NCBI GenBank assembly: GCA_050302175.1
Contig: JBNLAN010000020.1
Coordinates: 28,047-92,046, forward strand
DNA length: 64,000 nt
DNA from: JBNLAN01 sp050302175
Lineage (GTDB): Bacteria > Pseudomonadota > Zetaproteobacteria > Mariprofundales > Mariprofundaceae
Reading direction: 5' to 3'
Shown: positions 42,704-51,951 of the stretch, one piece after another
Layout: each line of letters starts with the position of its first letter
How positions within the stretch are numbered: position 1 is the first letter of the stretch
Made by a program: the position numbers and the translations under genes
The notes under the pieces: generated by a model
Database searches by the model: none
Told to the model about the DNA's origin: nothing
What the model saw: only the letters and a program-made list of their open reading frames with translations

Positions 42704-43981
42704 ATGAGAATATTTGAAGAAATGGAATCCGAGGTTCGCGGCTATATCCGCTCATTTCCAGCCGTGTTCGATACCGCCAAAGGCTCGGAGATGTTCGATG
42801 AACACGGCAACCGTTATATCGACTTTTTTGCCGGTGCAGGCTCACTGAACTACGGACACAACAATCAGGCGGTGTCCGAAGCCATGATCGAATATCTGCA
42901 GCACGACGGCGTGCTGCACGGGCTGGATAAAGCCACCGTGGCCAAAAAGGCATTCCTGCAAAAATTCCGCGATACCATTCTCTCACCTCGAAATCTCGAG
43001 TATAAAATTCAGTTCACCGGGCCCACCGGCACCAACGCGGTGGAAACCGCACTGAAGCTGGCCCGTATGGTGAAAGGACGCTCCAACATTATCGCTTTCA
43101 CCAACGCCTACCACGGCCTCTCCATGGGCTCGCTGGCAGTGACCGGCAACTCCTTCTATCGCGATGAGTCCTACGGCGTGCGCGCCAACTCCGCCTTCGT
43201 ACCGTTCGACGGCTACATGGGTTCTGATTTCGATTCGATGGCCTATCTCCGTCGCCTGCTCACCGATCAGAGCAGCGGCGTGGATCTGCCGGCGGCCATC
43301 ATCGTTGAAACCGTACAGGGCGAAGGTGGCATCCATATCGCACGCGATGAATGGCTGCAGGAGCTGCAATCGATCTGCCGCGAATTCGACATTCTCTTGA
43401 TCATCGACGACATCCAGATGGGCAACGGCCGCACCGGCACCTTTTTCAGCTTCGAGCGCGCAGGTATCACCCCGGACATGGTGACCGTCTCCAAGTCGAT
43501 CGGTACCGGATTGCCGATGTCGATCCTGCTGATGCGCCACGAACTCGATCAATGGAAACCGGGTGAGCACACAGGAACATTCAGAGGAAACAACCTCGCC
43601 TTCGTAGCGGCCACCAAGGCACTGGAGTACTGGGACTCACCGGACTTCGCCGAAGGCATCGCCCACAAGGGCAAGATGTTCGAGGAAGGGTTGCGGGACA
43701 TTGTAGAAAAACATGCTGATACGGAAGGAGAGCTGCGTGGTGTCGGCATGGTATGGGGGATCGAATTCCCCAATGATACCTTTGCCGGCTCTATCTCGGA
43801 GGAAGCCTTCAATCGCGGACTCATCATCGAAACCGCAGGCGCCAACGGCCATGTGCTGAAATTCCTGCCGGCGCTGACCATTGAAGAAGAGTTAATTAAG
43901 GAAGGGCTGCAAATCATTGACAATGCCATTGCCAGCGTACTGGATAAAGGCAAGCGGCTGCGCGCAGGAAAACTGGCATGA
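42704..43981 (+). CDS. ectB: Diaminobutyrate-2-oxoglutarate transaminase EctB
   Basis: PLP enzyme that converts aspartate semialdehyde to 2,4-diaminobutyrate with glutamate as donor. 425 residues, normal length. The PLP lysine is K264 in VSKSIGTGLPMS; IIDDIQMGNGRTGTFFSFE supplies the ring-contact Asp, and FTGPTGTNAVETALKLAR and AYHGLSMGSLAVTGN are further fold-I marks. GAGGAA ribosome site upstream; 13 bases after ectA; overlaps ectC by four bases. Confidence 0.97.
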   Translation: MRIFEEMESEVRGYIRSFPAVFDTAKGSEMFDEHGNRYIDFFAGAGSLNYGHNNQAVSEAMIEYLQHDGVLHGLDKATVAKKAFLQKFRDTILSPRNLEYKIQFTGPTGTNAVETALKLARMVKGRSNIIAFTNAYHGLSMGSLAVTGNSFYRDESYGVRANSAFVPFDGYMGSDFDSMAYLRRLLTDQSSGVDLPAAIIVETVQGEGGIHIARDEWLQELQSICREFDILLIIDDIQMGNGRTGTFFSFERAGITPDMVTVSKSIGTGLPMSILLMRHELDQWKPGEHTGTFRGNNLAFVAATKALEYWDSPDFAEGIAHKGKMFEEGLRDIVEKHADTEGELRGVGMVWGIEFPNDTFAGSISEEAFNRGLIIETAGANGHVLKFLPALTIEEELIKEGLQIIDNAIASVLDKGKRLRAGKLA

Positions 43982-44379
43982 TCGTGCGCAGGCTCGAAGA
44001 GATCATCGGCACCGACCGGGATGTAAAGGCCGGAAACGGCAACTGGGAAAGCCGTCGCCTAATTCTGAACAACGATGCCGTCGGCTTTTCGTTGCACGAC
44101 ACCATCATCCATGCAGGCACCGAAACCCTGCTCTGGTACAAACACCACATCGAAGCGGTCTACTGCATCGAGGGCAAGGGCGAGGTGGAGACCACCGCCG
44201 ACGGCAAGGTTCACAAGATCACACCCGGAACCGTCTACCTGCTCAACGGCAATGAGCGCCATCTGCTGCGGGCGTTCAAGACCATGCGCATGGTCTGCGT
44301 ATTCAATCCGCCGGTCACCGGCCGTGAAACCCACGATGCCGACGGCGCCTACCTGCCGGGAGCCGAATATCAGAGCTAA
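43978..44379 (+). CDS. ectC: L-ectoine synthase EctC
   Basis: 133-residue cupin that closes the ectoine ring. The start MIVRRLEEIIGTDRDV, the middle GFSLHDTIIHAGTETLLWYKHHIEAVYCIEGKGE (with the metal-binding Glu and His positions) and GTVYLLNGNERHLLRA are diagnostic. The pathway ends with ectoine; no ectD hydroxylase is adjacent, so hydroxyectoine is not predicted from this window. Confidence 0.97.
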   Translation: MIVRRLEEIIGTDRDVKAGNGNWESRRLILNNDAVGFSLHDTIIHAGTETLLWYKHHIEAVYCIEGKGEVETTADGKVHKITPGTVYLLNGNERHLLRAFKTMRMVCVFNPPVTGRETHDADGAYLPGAEYQS

Positions 44380-44385
44380 CTGCCG

Positions 44386-45789
44386 ATGACGGCTATCAGC
44401 TTCATCGGCTTTCTGCTGCTCTTCGTCATCATTGGTATTGCCTCGATGGCAAGACGAAAGCAGAGCACCACCGACTACCTTGTCGCCGACCGGGCCGTCA
44501 AACCGTGGCTGGCCGGACTCTCGGCCGTGGCCACCAACAACAGCGGCTACATGTTCATCGGCATGATCGGCCTGACCTACACCACCGGCCTCTCTTCAAT
44601 CTGGCTGATGATCGGCTGGATAGCGGGCGACCTTATCGCCTCACTGCTGATCATGAAGAAACTGCGACTGGCCACCGAGGCGCACGATATTCACTCCTTC
44701 GGCGGTCTGTTGGCGGAGTGGCCCAACGCAAACGGAGAGAACACCGACTTCAATCTGCTACGCCGCATCACCGGCCTGCTCACCATCCTCTTCCTCGGCG
44801 CTTACGCCGCCGCCCAATTCACCGCCGGCAGCAAGGCGCTGCATGTGCTCTTCGGCTGGGATATTGCCACCGGCGCCATCCTGGGTGCGGTGCTGGTGCT
44901 GCTTTACAGCTACAGCGGCGGTATCCGCGCCTCGATCTGGACCGATGCAGCACAATCGTTCGTCATGATCACGGCCATGGTAACCCTGATGTTCGCCGCC
45001 ACCGCCGGCTTCGATTCGGCCTCCGTCATCGTGGTATCGCTCGATAATGTTGAGCCCGGCTTCATGAACTGGTTCCCCGACACCTCACTGCTCGGCATCA
45101 TCCTCTTCATCGGTGGCTGGGTCTTCGCAGGTTTCGGCGTGGCAGGACAGCCGCACATCGTCATCCGCTACATGGCACTGGACGATGCGAATAACCTGAA
45201 TCGTTTCCGCCTCTGGTATTACGGCTGGTTCACCCTCTTCTACTCGGCCACCATCGTTGTCGGCCTGCTGGCCCGACTGCTATTGCCCGATGCAGGATCG
45301 TTCGATGCCGAACTGGCACTGCCGATGATCTCGCAACAGTTACTTCCCGACATCATGGTCGGACTGGTATTGGCAGGCCTCTTCGCCGCCACCATGTCGA
45401 CGGCCGATTCGCTGGTGCTCTCCTGTTCGGCTTCCATTACCCGCGACCTGATTCCTGAACATAAGTCGAGCTATGCCGGTACCAAAATCGCCACCGCTGC
45501 CGTCGTGCTGGTGGCACTCGGCCTGTCGCTCTCGAACAACCAGAGCGTATTTGCACTGGTATTGATCGCCTGGGGGTTGCTGGCGGCGGCCTTTGCCCCG
45601 CTGCTAACCATCTACGCACTCGGCCACCGACCGTCCGAGAAGACATCCATCACCGTCATGGGTACCGGTGTTTCGGTCTTCTTTCTCTGGCGGGAGCTAG
45701 ATCTGTCTGAAACCGTTTATGAGATCATGCCCGCAATCATCGCCGGGCTTGCTGTCTACTGGCTGATACCGAAGCGGCTGAGGAGTTAG
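44386..45789 (+). CDS. Sodium:solute symporter (SSS family), ectoine-linked
   Basis: 467 residues with about 13 membrane spans. The PutP-like signature AVATNNSGYMFIGMIGLTYTTGLS and the sodium-site region GLFAATMSTADSLVLSCSASITRD are present. It starts six bases after ectC, so it is almost certainly co-transcribed with ectoine synthesis. Likely substrates are compatible solutes (ectoine itself, proline or similar), recovering leaked or external osmolyte; this is inference from context. No close ribosome site, so translation may be coupled to ectC. Confidence 0.85.
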   Translation: MTAISFIGFLLLFVIIGIASMARRKQSTTDYLVADRAVKPWLAGLSAVATNNSGYMFIGMIGLTYTTGLSSIWLMIGWIAGDLIASLLIMKKLRLATEAHDIHSFGGLLAEWPNANGENTDFNLLRRITGLLTILFLGAYAAAQFTAGSKALHVLFGWDIATGAILGAVLVLLYSYSGGIRASIWTDAAQSFVMITAMVTLMFAATAGFDSASVIVVSLDNVEPGFMNWFPDTSLLGIILFIGGWVFAGFGVAGQPHIVIRYMALDDANNLNRFRLWYYGWFTLFYSATIVVGLLARLLLPDAGSFDAELALPMISQQLLPDIMVGLVLAGLFAATMSTADSLVLSCSASITRDLIPEHKSSYAGTKIATAAVVLVALGLSLSNNQSVFALVLIAWGLLAAAFAPLLTIYALGHRPSEKTSITVMGTGVSVFFLWRELDLSETVYEIMPAIIAGLAVYWLIPKRLRS

Positions 45790-45860
45790 GGCGACGGCGC
45801 CAGCTCTGCAAACATGATTGTGCTTGCCCATTGCCGGGCAATGCCCTGAAATGCGCACAC

Positions 45861-46397
45861 ATGGCAATCAAATCCACCATCTTCAAGGCCGAATTACAGA
45901 TCACCGATCTGGATCGCCACTACTATGCTGACCATCAGCTCACCATTGCGCGGCATCCGTCTGAAAACGACGAGCGCATGATGGTTCGGTTACTCGCCTT
46001 TGCGCTTCATGCCAGCAATGCACTGCAATTCACCAAAGGTATCAGCACCGATGATGAGCCGGACATCTGGCAAAAAAGCCTGTCGGGTGAAATTGAGCTG
46101 TGGATCGAACTCGGTCAGCCGGATGAGAAACGCCTTCGTCGCGCCTGTGGCCGCGCCCGGCAGGTCGTTATCTATAACTACCAGCAGAGCAGCGGCAAAG
46201 CATGGTGGGAGCAGGGCAAAAACAGATTCTCTCGCTTCGACAATCTGACGGCATTCAGCATTGGTGACGAAACTGTCGCTTCTCTTGCGGGCATGGCAGC
46301 GCGCACCATGCAACTTCAGTGCACGATTCAGGATGGTGCCATCCTTTTCAGCAACGGTGCACACTCGCTCGAAATCGCACCGGAACGCTGGAGATAG
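45861..46397 (+). CDS. yaeQ: YaeQ family protein
   Basis: 178 residues from the ATG at 45861 (MAIKSTIFKAELQITDLDRHYY), the conserved YaeQ start; the frame continues upstream without relation to the family. Other segments: ENDERMMVRLLAFALHA, LWIELGQPDEKRLRRACGRARQV, and WWEQGKNRFSRFDNL. YaeQ has a PD-(D/E)xK-like fold but no established nuclease activity. The stop is 18 bases before cvfB. Confidence 0.9.
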   Translation: MAIKSTIFKAELQITDLDRHYYADHQLTIARHPSENDERMMVRLLAFALHASNALQFTKGISTDDEPDIWQKSLSGEIELWIELGQPDEKRLRRACGRARQVVIYNYQQSSGKAWWEQGKNRFSRFDNLTAFSIGDETVASLAGMAARTMQLQCTIQDGAILFSNGAHSLEIAPERWR

Positions 46398-46415
46398 ATG
46401 ATGGAGAGACCGCCC

Positions 46416-47252
46416 ATGATTGAAATCGGACGCATTAACCGCCTGCCTGTGGTCAAGGAAGTGGATTTTGGCCTCTACCTGGATGGTGGCGAAGAGGGGG
46501 AGATTTTACTGCCCGCACGCTACGTGCCGAAGGGCTGCAAAGTTGGTGATGAAATCGATGTGTTCATCTATTTCGACTCGGAAGATCGCATCATCGCCAC
46601 CACCGAACGCCCCTATGCCATGGTTGGCGAATTTGCGCTGCTCAAGGTCGCCTCTATCAGTAAACACGGCGTGTTTCTCGACTGGGGCCTGCCAAAAGAC
46701 CTGCTGCTCCCATTTAATGAGCAGGCCACGCGTATGTCGGAGGGGAAATCGTATGTAGTGCGCCTGTTTCTGGCCGAAGAGAGCAGGCGCATCGCCGCCT
46801 CCGGCAAAATCAACGATTTCCTGCATGAAGAGGATCTGGAGAACACGTTTAAGGCAGGCGAAGAGGTTCATCTGTTCAACGCCGCCAAAACCGACCTCGG
46901 CTACAAAATGATCGTAAACAACTCGCACTGGGGACTGCTGCACCGGCACGAAGCAGTGCATGAATTACGCCGTGGTGAAAAACTCACCGGCTATATCAAA
47001 CAGGTTCGGAGCGACGGCAAAATCGATCTCTGCCTGCACAGGCTACCGAGTGAGAAAAGCGATGACGTGGGCGAGGCGATTCTGGCGGCACTCGAACAGA
47101 GCGGCGGCTTTCTGCCGCTTTCCGACAAAAGCAGCCCGGATGAAATCAGAGCGCATTTCGGCGTCAGCAAGGGGCTATTCAAAAAGGCAGTCGGCGCACT
47201 CTACAGGCAACGCAAGATCACGCTTGGAACCGACGGCATACGACTGGTTTAA
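46416..47252 (+). CDS. CvfB-like S1 RNA-binding protein
   Basis: 278 residues; several tandem S1-type OB folds (IGRINRLPVVKEVDFGLYLDG, GEFALLKVASISKHGVFLDWGLPKDLLLPF, LRRGEKLTGYIKQVRSDGKIDLCL) and a C-terminal winged helix (LFKKAVGALYRQRKI). This matches CvfB/YitL, which bind RNA and affect expression of virulence or envelope genes in Firmicutes. The ATG at 46416 is preferred over 46398 because GGAGAG lies seven bases before it. Confidence 0.88.
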   Translation: MIEIGRINRLPVVKEVDFGLYLDGGEEGEILLPARYVPKGCKVGDEIDVFIYFDSEDRIIATTERPYAMVGEFALLKVASISKHGVFLDWGLPKDLLLPFNEQATRMSEGKSYVVRLFLAEESRRIAASGKINDFLHEEDLENTFKAGEEVHLFNAAKTDLGYKMIVNNSHWGLLHRHEAVHELRRGEKLTGYIKQVRSDGKIDLCLHRLPSEKSDDVGEAILAALEQSGGFLPLSDKSSPDEIRAHFGVSKGLFKKAVGALYRQRKITLGTDGIRLV

Positions 47253-47272
47253 GCCAGGCCGCCGGACGAGCA

Positions 47273-47746
47273 CTAGCCAGCGGAGGGCTTGAACACCATC
47301 AGCCAGAAAACCGCAACCATCGAAACAAACGCCGGAATTCCAAGCCGGAACCACACCCTTGCATAACGCCAGTATGTTTCCGGCAATGCTGCACCTTCAT
47401 GCGCAGCAGCCCGGGCCAAAGCGCGCATACGATACTGCAGCACAACAACAGGCAACCAGCATGCCCCGGCCAGCCCGTAGAGCCCGAATGCCCATGCAAT
47501 CCAGACCTCTGTTATCGAGAAACCGGCAAGAGAGGCCATCCATATTCCGGTAACGGGCTGAATCAGAATGGCAGGCGTGGTGAACATCCAGTCGGCCAGC
47601 ACGACCTGGTTTGCAACCACGGCAACGGCTCGAACATCCCCGGACCGATCCGTTGTCCATTTGTAATACGCTGAGCCCAGACCGGTTCCGAACAGCAGTG
47701 TTGCACTGATAATATGCAACCACTTGAGCAGCAGATATTCATCCAC
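47273..47746 (-). CDS. DUF2269 family membrane protein
   Basis: 157 residues from a GTG at 47746 that overlaps the end of the upstream dehydrogenase-like gene by eight bases. Four predicted spans; LLLKWLHIISATLLFGTGLGSAYYKW and WLHIISAT-type histidine at the start, with DWMFTTPAILIQPVTG, are the family marks. Members are predicted integral membrane proteins of unknown role, possibly heme-linked because of the membrane His. Convergent with cvfB. Confidence 0.78.
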   Translation of the reverse strand: MDEYLLLKWLHIISATLLFGTGLGSAYYKWTTDRSGDVRAVAVVANQVVLADWMFTTPAILIQPVTGIWMASLAGFSITEVWIAWAFGLYGLAGACWLPVVVLQYRMRALARAAAHEGAALPETYWRYARVWFRLGIPAFVSMVAVFWLMVFKPSAG

Positions 47747-48851
47747 CGTACGAGTCGCTCTCCTGACGCATATCCAGCCCGGCCAATGCATCCATGTACT
47801 CATCCAGTGTTACCAGACCGACACACGGCATGGCGCCAGCCGTTTTCATCTGACCACGTGCCAGCTTGCGCACCAGTGCAACCGCTGCACCACAGGGAAT
47901 ATTCGGCCCATGATTCTGAAAGGCCAGCACATGCCAGGTATGCTGCAAAGGCTTACCATCGTGACCGATGCCGGTCAGCTCGACATGCATGGCGGAGTTG
48001 CGTGTGCCGATCACTTCAAGGCGCTGGCTAAACCACTGCAAAATCCGGGCCCAGCTCGCGAGATTTGGAATCAGCTTCCAGCGTACCAGCCACGACAACG
48101 CCCAGGTGGATAGATGCGATAACGGAATGCCAAGCCCGGCATGAAAAGTAACACTTTCGACTCCCCGGTAACGCTCGGGAAACAGCGCCAGATCCGGCAC
48201 ATCGCAACTGCCCAGCCAGCGTGAACCGATAGGATCGGGATAGCGGCGCCTGTGCAAATCCTGCCAGCCATACACCATTTTCCAGCCACCGTTCTCCCAG
48301 CGCGAAAAGGGCTTGCCGCAATATCCGAGCACTGCGCGCATGGTGGCAAAGCCCGGTGTTTTTGCACCCGAGGCGATGGCGTGGCGTATAGTTTTCAGTT
48401 GCGAGAATTCGGGCAGGAAGTGCTCAATCACCGCCGATGAAAGCGCAGGCACCGAACTTGCCCCACTGGTGACCAGCACACCCGCCTCCACCGCCTGCGC
48501 ATCGAGTTGCCTGATCCCCGCGACAAAGTCCCGACCGTCCGCCAAATCGATATAGTGGCATCCGGCATCAAGGCAGGCCTGAGCCACATGATAGTTCTGC
48601 CCCTGAAACGGACCCGCTGTATGCACCAGCACTTTGACCTGCAGCGTGCGAAGCTGCCGGGCCAGATCGGAGCCGTTCGCATCCAGTTGCACTGCTTGCG
48701 CCTCCGGCAACCCGAGTTCGGAGACAAGCCTGCGCGCTTTCTCTATATTCCGACCGGCGATAAGCAGGCGGATATCGGAATCCTTGCACAGGGTCTTGCA
48801 GATATAGCTGCCGAAATTTCCGTAGCCGCCCAGAATTAGCGTGTTACACAA
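47739..48851 (-). CDS. Saccharopine dehydrogenase-like oxidoreductase
   Basis: 370 residues. N-terminal Rossmann fold (LILGGYGNFGSYICKTL, LLIAGRNIEKARRL) and the family segment VLVHTAGPFQGQNYHVAQACLDAGCHYIDLADGRDFV match the saccharopine-dehydrogenase NADP-binding family. The gene starts with TTG (GGAGGAGG upstream). The C-terminal half has no known catalytic motif. Many such proteins are not lysine enzymes; substrate unknown. It shares an overlap with DUF2269 downstream. Confidence 0.83.
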   Translation of the reverse strand: MCNTLILGGYGNFGSYICKTLCKDSDIRLLIAGRNIEKARRLVSELGLPEAQAVQLDANGSDLARQLRTLQVKVLVHTAGPFQGQNYHVAQACLDAGCHYIDLADGRDFVAGIRQLDAQAVEAGVLVTSGASSVPALSSAVIEHFLPEFSQLKTIRHAIASGAKTPGFATMRAVLGYCGKPFSRWENGGWKMVYGWQDLHRRRYPDPIGSRWLGSCDVPDLALFPERYRGVESVTFHAGLGIPLSHLSTWALSWLVRWKLIPNLASWARILQWFSQRLEVIGTRNSAMHVELTGIGHDGKPLQHTWHVLAFQNHGPNIPCGAAVALVRKLARGQMKTAGAMPCVGLVTLDEYMDALAGLDMRQESDSYGG

Positions 48852-48869
48852 AATACCTCCTCCGAACCG

Positions 48870-49283
48870 TTACGCCGATGGCGGCTTCAGGCGCAACTGC
48901 AGCAGAACGGTGAGCACTGCCAGCGCCAGCGCGGTGCGCATAAAGCCACCAACAACCCAGCCCATCAGCCCGATAAAGAAAGGAATGTCTGCGAGACTCA
49001 TGCCGAGCATCATCGCCTGCATCATTCGCTGCATATACGCTTCGGCATTGGCAGCCTGGGCTTGCACCGCGCGACGGAAGTTTCGATATCCAATCAGGGA
49101 GGCAAGGCCGGAGAGGGCTCCCCCTACGAAAAAATAGAGCTCGTATTCTGCCGGCAAACTCGCCTCAAAATCAGCTTGTACCAGATAGACCGCGCCCAAC
49201 ATGATCGGCCCTGAAAGCACCAGTGAAATCCAGGCGATCGTTGCCTGCCTGAGCTTGCTGCGCAGCTGTCCAGATTGATTCAT
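48870..49283 (-). CDS. Small four-span membrane protein of unknown function
   Basis: 137 residues with four hydrophobic segments (ATIAWISLVLSGPIMLGAVYLV, ELYFFVGGALSGLASLIG, MLGMSLADIPFFIGLMGWVV, TALALAVLTVLLQL). The overall pattern is loosely like F-type ATPase c-subunit relatives or AtpI-type proteins, but with no clear match. It lies 18 bases before the dehydrogenase-like gene on the same strand. Function unknown. Confidence 0.65.
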   Translation of the reverse strand: MNQSGQLRSKLRQATIAWISLVLSGPIMLGAVYLVQADFEASLPAEYELYFFVGGALSGLASLIGYRNFRRAVQAQAANAEAYMQRMMQAMMLGMSLADIPFFIGLMGWVVGGFMRTALALAVLTVLLQLRLKPPSA

Positions 49284-49368
49284 ACGCTCTCCCGCTTCGT
49301 ATCGTTAAGCTATTGGAAGTCAACCTAACCACCGGGAGCGAATTCGCCAAGCAAGCAGAGCTGACGAC

Positions 49369-50238
49369 TTAACCAAGTACCGGCGCCAATAAAAACCCGA
49401 CACTGACAATGGCGCCAAGCCAGTGAGAATTGAGAAAAAAATGAAAGCCCCATGCCTCCCCCTTACGATAGAGGCTCAGGCAAAACCATGCCTGCCAGAC
49501 AGCAGCCGCGATGACAAAAGTACGGACAACAGGGCCAAACGACCAGCAGGCATATGCCAGCAACGCCATCATGCCGATACCACACAGAATAATCGCAGGC
49601 ACTGCCAGTTCACCGAACCAGAGTGCTGCCGATTTCATGCCCATCTTACGATCATCTTCGCGATCCCCCAGTGCATAAGCGGTATCGTAGGAGATCGACC
49701 AGAGAATATTGGCGGCGAAGATCAGCCATGGGACAGGACTATCGGTAACCGTGCCATGCACTGCCGCCCAGGCCATCACCGCACCCCATCCGAACGACAT
49801 ACCGAGCCACGCCTGCGGCATATGAATGAAGCGTTTCATGAAGGGGTAAGCAGTGGCCAGAGCCGCGCCGACCAGAGAGAGCTCCACGACGAACCAGTCG
49901 AGTTGCAACACCAGCAACAGCGCTACGAGCATCATGATGATAAAACCGGTGAGCGCCGCACCCGGTGCAATGCGGCCCGCCGCCAATGGGCGCTCTTTGG
50001 TACGTTCCACGTTGGGATCGAGTTTGCGGTCGGCGAAATCGTTGATCACACATCCCGCCGAGCGCATCAGAAAAACACCAGCAATAAATATAATCAGATT
50101 TTTCAGGCTGGGGGCACCATTTGAGGCAGCAAGCAGCCCCCACATGGTCGGCCACAACAACAACCAATAGCCGACCGGACGATTGATACGCAACAGAGAG
50201 ACCCAGTCGCCAACGCTACCCAAAGGAAGAAAAGGCAT
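49369..50238 (-). CDS. ubiA: 4-hydroxybenzoate polyprenyltransferase UbiA
   Basis: 289-residue inner-membrane enzyme that attaches the polyprenyl tail to 4-hydroxybenzoate in ubiquinone synthesis. Both aspartate motifs are present: NDFADRKLDPNVERTKERPLAAG (NDxxDxxxD) and DREDDRKMGMKS (DxxxD). About eight membrane spans. AGGAG precedes the ATG. Eleven bases after ubiC, giving consecutive ubiquinone steps. Confidence 0.95.
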   Translation of the reverse strand: MPFLPLGSVGDWVSLLRINRPVGYWLLLWPTMWGLLAASNGAPSLKNLIIFIAGVFLMRSAGCVINDFADRKLDPNVERTKERPLAAGRIAPGAALTGFIIMMLVALLLVLQLDWFVVELSLVGAALATAYPFMKRFIHMPQAWLGMSFGWGAVMAWAAVHGTVTDSPVPWLIFAANILWSISYDTAYALGDREDDRKMGMKSAALWFGELAVPAIILCGIGMMALLAYACWSFGPVVRTFVIAAAVWQAWFCLSLYRKGEAWGFHFFLNSHWLGAIVSVGFLLAPVLG

Positions 50239-50249
50239 ACTGCGGCTCC

Positions 50250-50819
50250 TTATTGCCCCCGGCGATCAACTGCAGCACGCAGCCGTGACCACATCGCCTC
50301 GTGAAAGCACTCAACCACCAGCGCCCGGGTGCCGCTCGGCGAGCGCAACACCGAACGACGGCTCCAGCGTAACGCCCGGGCCCCTCCCTCTCCCACTGCA
50401 ATGCGCGCCACGCTCAAATCGGAACGGGAGAGAGAGAGCCCTCGATCCATCAGCAGATTACCGAGCGGTTCACGCCCCGCTTCGAGCGCCTGCATCAGAT
50501 CAGTTGGAATTGTATCCAGTGGCAGCACTGACTCGGCGTCGAAGAGTGCCGTATTGCGGTGCATCAGCGATACCTGTCGGCGCAGGCACGGTGCGCCGGG
50601 CTCACAGCCCAGCAGACGCGACTCTTCCGCATCGGTTTTATCCAGAAACTGATCATGGAGCTTTACGGTCACAAAAATATTATGATGGCGCTCAAGAAAT
50701 TTGGTCAGCGACCCGACAACCGTCAACACGGCCGCCATCTCGCGATCCACGCCGGCGGCCTCAAACGACCACTCGCGTACAGATTCCCAAGGCTGCTCGG
50801 AAAGACGGACTGTGAACAT
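50250..50819 (-). CDS. ubiC: Chorismate-pyruvate lyase UbiC
   Basis: 189 residues of UbiC/UTRA fold, converting chorismate to 4-hydroxybenzoate and pyruvate. Recognisable pieces: WESVREWSF near the start, REPLGNLLMDRGLSLSRSDLSVARI (with the active-site Arg-Glu neighbourhood) and WSRRSVLRSPSGTRALVVECFHEAMW at the C-terminus. Precedes ubiA directly, which supports the call. Sequence is divergent in this family, so the identification rests partly on context. No clear ribosome site at 50819. Confidence 0.82.
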   Translation of the reverse strand: MFTVRLSEQPWESVREWSFEAAGVDREMAAVLTVVGSLTKFLERHHNIFVTVKLHDQFLDKTDAEESRLLGCEPGAPCLRRQVSLMHRNTALFDAESVLPLDTIPTDLMQALEAGREPLGNLLMDRGLSLSRSDLSVARIAVGEGGARALRWSRRSVLRSPSGTRALVVECFHEAMWSRLRAAVDRRGQ

Positions 50820-50906
50820 GCCGCAATGATGTCGGCAACGGGAACCGGGTCAAGCCGAATCGTCTGCCCTCTTGCGCATTGCTCAGCTTTCGGGCGAAAT
50901 CCCCGC

Positions 50907-51629
50907 ATGCCTGATTGCCGCCTGTTTCTCGATACCGAACTGCAAACCGGAATCCCTGTCGCCATTCCGTCCGGGCAGGCGCACTACCTGCGTCATGTCA
51001 TGCGCCTGAGCTCCGGGGATCAACTCACCCTGTTCAACGGCCGGGGCGGCGAATACACCGCCACCATTGAAAAACTGGCCAGGGAGCATGCCTCCTGCAT
51101 GCCAATAAAGTTTAGCGATGTGAATCGGGAACTACCCTGCCGGGTGCATATCATCCAGTGCGCCAACAAAAGCGAAAAAATCGAAACCGTTCTGCAAAAA
51201 GCGACCGAACTGGGGGCGGCAAGTTTCCAGATCGCCAACAGCGAACGCTCACAATTCAAACTGGGCGCCAACAAGCTGGATAGTCGATTGGAGCGCTGGC
51301 AAAAAATTATTATCGAAGCTGCCGAACAGAGCGGGCGCACGGCACTGCCTGAACTGACCTGGAGGCCATCACTGAAAGAGGTGGCGGTGCCCGGCAAGGG
51401 CTTTGCCCTGCACCCCGAAGCCGCCGTGCCATGGTCCTCGGTGCGCGAAGAGATCAGACTCGCCCCGGAGATCACATTTGCCATCGGCCCGGAAGGGGGC
51501 TTCAGCTCCCGTGACCTGGAAATACTGGGCAAACAGGGACTATCTGTGCTCGCATTCGGTCCGCGCGTGATGCGTACGGAGACTGCCGCACCCGCCCTGC
51601 TTGCCGCCCTCCAGTCGCTATCGGACTAA
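50907..51629 (+). CDS. rsmE: 16S rRNA m3U1498 methyltransferase RsmE
   Basis: 240-residue SPOUT methyltransferase for U1498 of 16S rRNA. PUA-like N-terminus (GQAHYLRHVMRLSSGDQLTLFNGRGGEY), then KSEKIETVLQKATELGAA, and the knot AIGPEGGFSSRDLEIL ... LAFGPRVMRTETAAPALLAAL. Start chosen at 50907 (MPDCRLFLDTELQTG); earlier in-frame ATGs lie inside divergent ubiC. Ribosome site weak. Confidence 0.93.
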   Translation: MPDCRLFLDTELQTGIPVAIPSGQAHYLRHVMRLSSGDQLTLFNGRGGEYTATIEKLAREHASCMPIKFSDVNRELPCRVHIIQCANKSEKIETVLQKATELGAASFQIANSERSQFKLGANKLDSRLERWQKIIIEAAEQSGRTALPELTWRPSLKEVAVPGKGFALHPEAAVPWSSVREEIRLAPEITFAIGPEGGFSSRDLEILGKQGLSVLAFGPRVMRTETAAPALLAALQSLSD

Positions 51630-51689
51630 ACCCGCGCCGATGATTCCCAAATCGAAAAAGGCCGCTACAATGCGCCCTCTCTGATCTGC

Positions 51690-51765
51690 GCCGATGTAGC
51701 TCAGTTGGTAGAGCAGCTCATTCGTAATGAGCAGGCCAGCGGTTCGAATCCGCTCATCGGCTCCA
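51690..51765 (+). tRNA. tRNA-Thr (anticodon CGT)
   Basis: Full cloverleaf: acceptor GCCGATG / CATCGGC, discriminator T, encoded CCA; D arm GCTC-AGTTGGTA-GAGC; anticodon stem GCTCA / TGAGC with loop TTCGTAA (anticodon at 51723-51725, reads ACG); T arm GCGGTTCGAATCCGC. 76 bases. Confidence 0.97.
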
Positions 51766-51951
51766 GTTTAATTCGCTCAGGAACCCAGCACTTACAATCT
51801 TTCCAAAACCAGGCTACCGAGGCCCGCCCGAAAAAAGACCGCCCCAAACGCCCACAAAAGTTGTGCCGGATTTATGCACGCATGACATCGACTTCATTTT
51901 CCATAGGATATGGAGTTCTCATGATCAGAGCGCTCAAAGGGAATCAGGCAT

